Positions 54,267 to 59,967 of a DNA stretch of 59,967 bases are shown here, piece after piece; the stretch's first letter is position 1; each line of letters begins with the position of its first letter. The notes under the pieces were generated by a model. The model was not told the origin of the DNA. It was given only the letters and a program-made list of their open reading frames with translations, and searched no databases. Made by a program: the position numbers and the translations under genes. Source of the stretch: Seiridium cupressi (lineage: Eukaryota > Ascomycota > Sordariomycetes > Amphisphaeriales > Sporocadaceae). The stretch is from contig JARVKI010000158.1 in assembly GCA_036674765.1 (NCBI GenBank), forward strand, positions 1 to 59,967, in the 5' to 3' direction.

Positions 54267-56514
54267 CTATGGGGATGTTGCGCTGCCAGTAGAAAAGTCG
54301 TCCGCATTGAGATAAGTGTTTAGCATAGACTGCTCACTACTCATGTCGCCATTACTAAAGATGTGATTAATTCACTTGAAGACTTTAATATAAGGGTGTC
54401 CATGGTTAACAGCTTACCTCCAAAACAAGTCCATGCCTGAATATCTTCCAAAATCGTATCCCGGCATGAACGTCTCATCTGCGGGAGGAACGCTGTCACT
54501 ACTTGGCGTAGGATGCTCTTGTGAATGCTGCTCTGGAGTCATCATGTGCGATTCGGACGCATTATTACCTCGATGACTAGCTGTTAAAGCTGCTTGGTGG
54601 CCACTTCGGTTCCGGCTGCGAAGGATTTTCTCGTACGCTCGCTCGAACAACTTTAGTGCAAAGTCGGCTGCCCAATACGTCTCTTTCAGCTCGAGCAAGA
54701 CTTGCATATAGAGTTGGAGTCTGTTGGTTCCAAGAACACGAATTGAAGTTGTTGCAGATTTGCAGTCGAGGAGGTGTATCTGCATGGCTGGCACGAGTGC
54801 AGTTATTCTAAAGTCCACCACGATCAGCATACGCCCTGTACCGGGGAGTGCAACCATCATGCCAACACACTCACGATTGAGACTTCATATACTTGAGCAG
54901 GTCTTCGTTAAGGATCTGCTCTAAAACGCCACTCGATCTTGCTGCAGCCGCTCGCGCTTTTTCAACGGCTCGGTATTTCTGCATATCTCCTGACTGCTCA
55001 TTGCTAGCGTTACGGACTTGTGGTCGCCAGAAAGCAACACACATCGCGCTGTTCAGCATCGTGTGCTTGTTAATATATTTCCATTACACGGGGCCGGTCT
55101 AAGTATGACTTACCAATAGAGCAATCGATTGTGATAATCACATATCCTCTCGAATGGGTGCATACCGCCAGCGTCATCCTCCGGAGGCCAGTCACACTTT
55201 GAGAGGTCCTCCTCAATCGGTCTGGTTAATTCTGTAGGCGTTGGGCATCCGAACTGGGCATTCTGTAACAGTATCTTCCCCAGGATGACACTCATTTCGA
55301 CCAGCTTGCACCAGGAGCGACTTACACGCTTTGTATCGAATGGGAAATACCTATTCCTAATTCCGTCGGGGAGCCGTCGAAGATCATACTCCATGTCTTC
55401 CGCATTCGCCGGATTTAGATCACCGTCCTCCAGGCGAATCCGTAGCGGTCGCCCTTTAATCATCGACATCCAGCGGTCGCGACACACACATGTCCACCAG
55501 ATTCGGCGGCATAGACGTTCGCGTGACTCGGTAAGCGCCGGCGATCCTTTGACTGATCGCATAGGGTTGCGATGCAATCCCGCCGTCTGGCACAGAGAAA
55601 TGGCGATGCCAATCCAATGCCATGCCTCAAACCGGTCCTCAGCGTCAGCATGCCAATGGCCCATCAGAACGCCTTTCGACTGGCATAGCCTGATTTTCTG
55701 AGCGTCTCCGGCTCCTCGAATCCAGCAGCCATGAGGATTACGCTCCAAAGGAGAAGCAAGTTCAAATTCTGGTACCCGTTCTGGGTGAACTGTGTTAAAA
55801 ATTCGGTCACGTCAAGGATCGGAAGAAGCGGATGGACATGGAGAAAGTAAGTCCGTATCAACGCATCGCAGACTTCCCGAGACGGGACGGAGAAGGCACC
55901 CTTGACCCGGAGGTATTCGAGATCCTCTGGGCTCTTGTCTTTGCGGTCCTTGTGGGGAACGAGGTAGTGTGGATTTTGCTCTGAGTTGCCGGTACCGACG
56001 AGGTCGACTACAAAGCTGACGGCTCCGTGCATATCACCCGTGTACTATGTAACCCCCTATTAGCCAGATGGGACCTTGCTGTGGGGTGGATACAGCGCCG
56101 CGGGCGAGACAGACATAGATTGTGGTTTGGGCGTCGTTGTCATTTTCGCCGCCAGCATCATCCTTGACGGCTGCAGCCAGTGCACCAGCATTATGACTCT
56201 CGTTGCCCAACTCTTCTGCTAGTATCGGCGGTATAGACGCTGGGCCTGGCACTTCTTCATTACTCAATGGACTTGTCTCGGTCTGAAAGACGCCATCGCT
56301 GCTGCCGGGCTGCTGATCCTCAACCGCTACAACCTTTTTGCTTGCACGCTTCTTACGGGGGGGGGGGAACTTCACTTATTGCCCCATCAGCTGCACAATT
56401 GGAGCAAGGCTGGCCTCTGGGAGCCAGGTCACACCGCACCTTTCGGCGATTGCATTCGGCGCAGGCTTTGGGAGCGCGTCGACGCTTGAGGCTCCTTGGT
56501 GGGTGATACGCCAT
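54267..56514 (-). pseudogene. Degraded Zn2Cys6 transcription factor (cutinase-factor-like)
   Basis: The exon plan is 56514-56115, 56044-55114, 55048-54875, 54807-54418 and 54354-54267, minus strand. The N-terminus MAYHPPRSLKRRRAPK leads into CAECNRRKVRCDLAPRGQPCSNC; the expected sixth Cys is replaced by Ser (GAISEV). Next comes a run of 11 C (56357-56367) in the coding strand, which throws the frame; 10 would keep it open to RKKRASKK. The middle domain resembles fungal CTF1/cutinase-type regulators (VCDALIRTYFLHVHPLLPILD; LNLLLLWSVILMAAGFEEPETLRKSGYASRK). Then the frame is lost again near 55670 where about 35 codons seem deleted, resuming as VLMGHWHADAEDRFEAWHWIGIAISLCQTAGLHRNP. The remaining exons splice cleanly. 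Two frameshifts and a lost zinc ligand point to a non-functional gene, though the C-run could be a sequencing error. Confidence 0.78.
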
Positions 56515-57252
56515 GACTGCGATCGTGAAGAAATTGCCGAGTTGCCGTTCGTCACAGTCTGAGCCGTTTTGTCATCAAGTGTGATCGGGCGTGATGTGCG
56601 GCAGCTACCCAAGTAGCGCGAAGGGTAGTGTCTTCGGCAATATCTAGTCGCGCCCATCGGCTGCAGCACAATCTGCCGCTGACATCGTGGGCACCTCCTA
56701 CGTGCGATAGTGTTGACCAGCGTCGTGATTTCGTCAAACCGAAGAGCCGACGCAGTAACCCAACAGACAAGTTAGGTCTCGAAAATGCACATCAATCAAT
56801 TCGGCTATATCAAATTGTATGAACCATATCTTAGTCAGTAAGTATATTCCGATGTTTAGTATTTGAATCGTAAACCCTCTTGAGTTTGTAAAAATGAAAG
56901 ATCGTTGCCGAGCAGCAGGACGAATGTTGACAGGAGGGCTACACTATACTGTGAACTAACTTAACTTAAAAAGCATTGGCTTAAAAATTAAGTTGTTCTT
57001 TCGCGAAGAACCGACTGGCCGTCGCAACCAGTAATGGGGCTTCAGTGTATGTATTACCGACAAGCCGATAACCGCCACGATCTCTTAGTATAGTAAAACG
57101 CAAACTATTGTAAACGAATACAGGAGCACCACTTGTATAAAATGACTGATCCCGCACGAAATACCCTAGATTCTTGTGAATACAGCACAAGCTTAGTCTT
57201 CAGACACCGATAACTTGAATTCTTTTACATAACACCCACCCACGTAAATACA
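56515..57252. other. Divergent intergenic region, AT-rich
   Basis: A 738-bp interval before the PrpF gene; composition drops in GC from about 56800. No coding signal or clear repeat. Confidence 0.5.
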
Positions 57253-58477
57253 ATGGCTACAAATTCGGTCATTCCTGCCCCGAGTGTGTTTGCCACGTTC
57301 ATCCGTGGTGGCACTAGTAAAGCACTGTTCTTTCACGAGAAGGATCTTCCTGCATCTGGGCATAGCCGAGATGCCTTCCTTGTCCGGGTCATGGGCTCTC
57401 CAGATCCTGACCAAATTGACGGGATGGGCGGTTCACGAATTGTCACCTCCAAAGTCGCCATCATTCGACCATCTCAAAGACCAGATGCTGACGTTGATTA
57501 CACATTCGCTCAAATCGGCCTTGGCAAGGTAGAGGTGGATTATGAGGCCAACTGCGGCAACATTTCCTCGGGCGTGGGTCCATTTGCCATCAACGAGGGC
57601 CTGCTGAAGACCAACTCCTGGGAAGGCGGCCGAAGAACTGTACGGATCGACAACACTGGCAAAGACACTATTCTAGTCGCCCATGTTCCTGTCGATGAAT
57701 CAACGGGACGCGCACTCGAGAATGGTGATTATGCCATTTCAGGCTACCCAGGAACAAGAGCACCAATTCTCATGGATTACTCCAACGTGTGTCATATAGT
57801 CGAACGTGGTCTCAAATTGTCAAAGCTAACTGGATCCACAGGCAGCAATACCGAAGAACATGCTTCCAACTGGAAATGTCATCGACAAACTCGATTGCAC
57901 ATTCGGTACCGTGGAAGCCACCGTTTGCAAAGTTGCCAACCCGATTGGTTTCGCCACAGCCGCAAGCCTTGGGCTGAAAGGCAACGAGACAGCTTCCAAG
58001 ATTGACAGCGAACATGATCTTATTTCCGGCGTCCGTAAAGTGAGAGGACGGATCGCCCATCTGTTGGGGACGTGCCAAGACTGGGAAAAGGTGGACGATC
58101 AATCGCCAATGCTACCAATGGTAGTGCTAGTGTCCAGCCCGACCTCAAGGGAGGGAAATATCCAATCACGGTCATTCCTCGATAACCATTGTCATCCTGC
58201 TATGGCCGGTACTGGTGCTGTATGCACAACTGCTGCGAGCCGGATCAAGGGATCGATTGTCAATCGCCTGCTCACGCCCTCTGCCTTGGAGAGTGATAAG
58301 CTGGTGATTCAACACCCGAAGGGTCACCTTCCGATAACTGTCGAGGTTCATGACGGTGGAAGTAGTACGAAGTTCCCTGTATTTGACATTCTTGGCTTTG
58401 CACGAACCGCTCGATACCTTTTCCAAGGGCAACTATTCGTTCCAGCCGATCTACGAGGAATTAAGTTCCCGAATTAG
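57253..58477 (+). CDS. PrpF-family isomerase
   Basis: It has 389 residues from exons 57253-57786 and 57842-58477. The two-domain DapF-like fold is shown by FIRGGTSKALFFHEKDLP near the start, then DGMGGSRIVTSKVA, NCGNISSGVGPFA (the first active-site Cys), and in the second half HCHPAMAGTGAVCTTAA, which carries the second-Cys region. The intron (GTGTGT...GCTAAC...CACAG) joins MDYSN to AAIPKNMLPTGNVID. Family members isomerise 2-methylaconitate, 4-oxalomesaconate or related unsaturated diacids; the fungal role (propionate or aromatic-acid catabolism) is inferred only. Last gene before the AT-rich end, and apparently intact. An ATG in AATACA context at 57253 gives a normal family start. Confidence 0.88.
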
Positions 58478-59267
58478 CAGACCGCGGCTAGGAACTTTTT
58501 TTAATGATTTTAACATTATAAAAACTAAGTATTATAATTAAATAAATAGAAAGTTTTTTAAAAATCAATTTATAAATTATATAATAAAAAAAGCTTTTAA
58601 ATTTTAAAGGTGTTTTTAAAATTATAAAATATTAAAATTATTTTACGGTTTTAATTAGCGTAAAGGCTTTATTAGATTAAACGGTTAGATTTATAAAGAT
58701 TTTAAAGCTGCCTTTTAGAGCTGGGAGCTTATTATCTGTTACGGCACTAAGACGCCTCTTAAACGCCGCTAGCGCGGCGCTTATAAGGCGCCGTCCTAAT
58801 AGCTTAGATTACAGTTTTCTCCTTTCTTCTTCGTGCAATAACAATATACTTTATACCAGGATATAAGACCGTTGCATTGTTTATTCCTAATGGGGCTGCT
58901 GCCGTAACCTAGTTATGTTAATTAATCTTTATTACTTTTTACTATCGGCTTTTAGCTGCTATAAAGCTACTCCGTTCCTTTATTTTCCGTTACGGCTTAT
59001 ATTTATATTATAACCTAGTAATTCGGAACTTATTAATTATAAACTTATAAATTAACTTTTATTATAAAATATTACTTTAACGCGGTTAATATTTTATTAA
59101 AGTTAATAATTTAATTATAACTTTTAAACTCCGTTATAATTAATAATTTAAATATATAAAAAGTATAATATTATAAATATAAATTTAAAAATTTTTTAAA
59201 ACGGGATAAAGTTTATTTTATAAATATAAACTAAATAAATAACTGGAAATAAACAATTATAATTACG

Positions 59268-59500
59268 TGTTACGAATGTTACGAACGTAACCCGGTCGAA
59301 AGCACGGACCACGACCGGCAGGTGACAGACAGGTGCCCGGCACCTCTAACCTAGAGGAATGTTTGCACCAACAGTAATAGGTACCACTGTTCCAATCAGA
59401 CGGCAGGACCCCTGATCAGGAGTGCTTAGGGCCAACACTCTAAGCAGACATAAGCAGACATAAGCAAACACGAGCAAATAAGATCAATAAAGGAATAAAC
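59268..59500. mobile_element. Possible LTR-type element fragment
   Basis: Begins TGTTACGAATGTTACGAACG and contains the short palindrome GTTACGAACGTAAC, GTGCCCGGCAC and CCTGATCAGG, four 10-bp repeats (TAAGCAGACA-type, 59441-59480) and AATAAA-like sequences. TGTTACG is a common start of fungal gypsy LTRs, but no second LTR, primer-binding site or protein can be seen. Confidence 0.35.
59441..59480. repeat. 10-bp tandem repeat, four units
   Basis: Two perfect copies of TAAGCAGACA followed by TAAGCAAACA and CGAGCAAATA. Differences from the consensus are mostly G-to-A and C-to-T changes. Confidence 0.75.
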
Positions 59501-59623
59501 GGATATATAACTTAGAGGATTTTTTATATAGATTAATTATTAAGGTAATATTTGTCTAAGCATTTATTTATTTATAGGTAAGGCCTATTAAGCCTTAACG
59601 ATTATATCCTTATTCTTTAAGAC

Positions 59624-59818
59624 TTAGTATTCTTATTTTATATTACGTACCCTATTAATATAAACTTAATACCAGTGTATTATCCTAAGGTTTATCCTGA
59701 CGATAGTATATTCGTTACAATTTAATATTCTTATTTTATATTACGTACCTTATTAGTATAAACTTAATATTAGTATATTATCTTAAGGTTTATCCTAACG
59801 ATAATATATTCGTTATAT
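59624..59818. repeat. 98-bp tandem duplication with RIP-type differences
   Basis: Copy 1 begins TTAGTATTCTTATTTTATAT at 59624 and copy 2 begins TTAATATTCTTATTTTATAT at 59722. About eleven positions differ, nearly all C/T or G/A, and in almost every case the second copy has T or A. Confidence 0.88.
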
Positions 59819-59967
59819 TATGTAAAAGTAAATATATTAAATATTAATATAATAAATTTAAATAAGTAATAAAAATTAATTAAAATTAAGCGATTAATAA
59901 TAATTAATAAAATTTATTAATTAATATTAATTATAATTAATTTTATTTATTAAATAAACGTAAATAA

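Larger units (their letters stand above)
58480..59967. repeat. AT-rich, RIP-like repeat block at the right edge
   Basis: From just after the PrpF stop the sequence becomes overwhelmingly A+T with many TpA steps and no open frame. Remaining GC occurs mainly as CpG/GpC clusters (for example GCCGCTAGCGCGGCGC near 58765), as expected if C-to-T mutation acted mostly on CpA, the RIP preference. A GC-richer island lies at 59270-59460. Probably mutated transposon or repeat DNA. Confidence 0.85.

Noticed and set aside
59441..59480. CRISPR-like short repeats
   Set aside because: Only four directly adjacent 10-bp units without spacers in a eukaryotic genome.

Overview
The window looks like a complete or near-complete contig from a filamentous ascomycete (Pezizomycotina, probably Sordariomycetes-like). 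Reasons: short introns (about 49-75 bp in the recognised genes) with GT..AG ends and CTRAY-type branch sites, dense intron-poor genes on both strands, fungal-only families (AA9 LPMOs with CBM1, CFEM membrane receptor, Zn2Cys6 regulators, IKS1-type kinase, fungal opsin), and an AT-rich right end with signs of repeat-induced point mutation (RIP). Species cannot be told from the sequence. The left end is a 72-bp pure C run that looks like an assembly artefact.

Layout. 1-8 kb: a secreted AA9-CBM1 LPMO (spliced; the CBM1 lies in two small exons), a short-chain dehydrogenase and a CoA-pathway phosphopantetheine adenylyltransferase, all on the minus strand. 8-17 kb: housekeeping genes, namely a DCAF7/AN11-like WD40 protein, a quinone-oxidoreductase-like MDR, the elongation factor Spt5 and a Golgi-type GT25 glycosyltransferase. 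18-28 kb: a second AA9 LPMO (four exons), an acidic orphan protein, a secreted GH79 glycosidase, an AflR-type Zn2Cys6 regulator convergent with it, and a conserved fungal protein of unknown function. 29.7-37 kb: an IKS1-like kinase, then a divergent pair made of a carotenoid cleavage oxygenase and a proton-pump-type opsin. 37-46.5 kb: a secreted purine nucleoside permease, an F-box-like protein, a decayed alpha/beta hydrolase, an FAD amine oxidase interrupted by one in-frame TGA, and a flavin monooxygenase. 47-58.5 kb: a secreted GMC (AA3) oxidoreductase, a CFEM/rhodopsin-like membrane protein, a degraded Zn2Cys6 regulator and a PrpF-family isomerase. 58.5-60 kb: AT-rich, repeat-derived DNA.

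How genes may work together (inference): AA9 LPMOs, the AA3 oxidoreductase and GH79 are all secreted and fit lignocellulose attack, with AA3 enzymes known as possible electron or H2O2 suppliers to LPMOs; they are scattered, not one cluster. The oxygenase/opsin pair fits a retinal-making enzyme next to the retinal-binding pump, as in the Fusarium car cluster, but phytoene synthase/cyclase and desaturase genes are not in the window. Three of the genes between 42 and 56.5 kb are broken, and damage increases toward the RIP-affected right end.

All exon structures were worked out by eye from splice consensus, frame and family conservation; none has transcript support.
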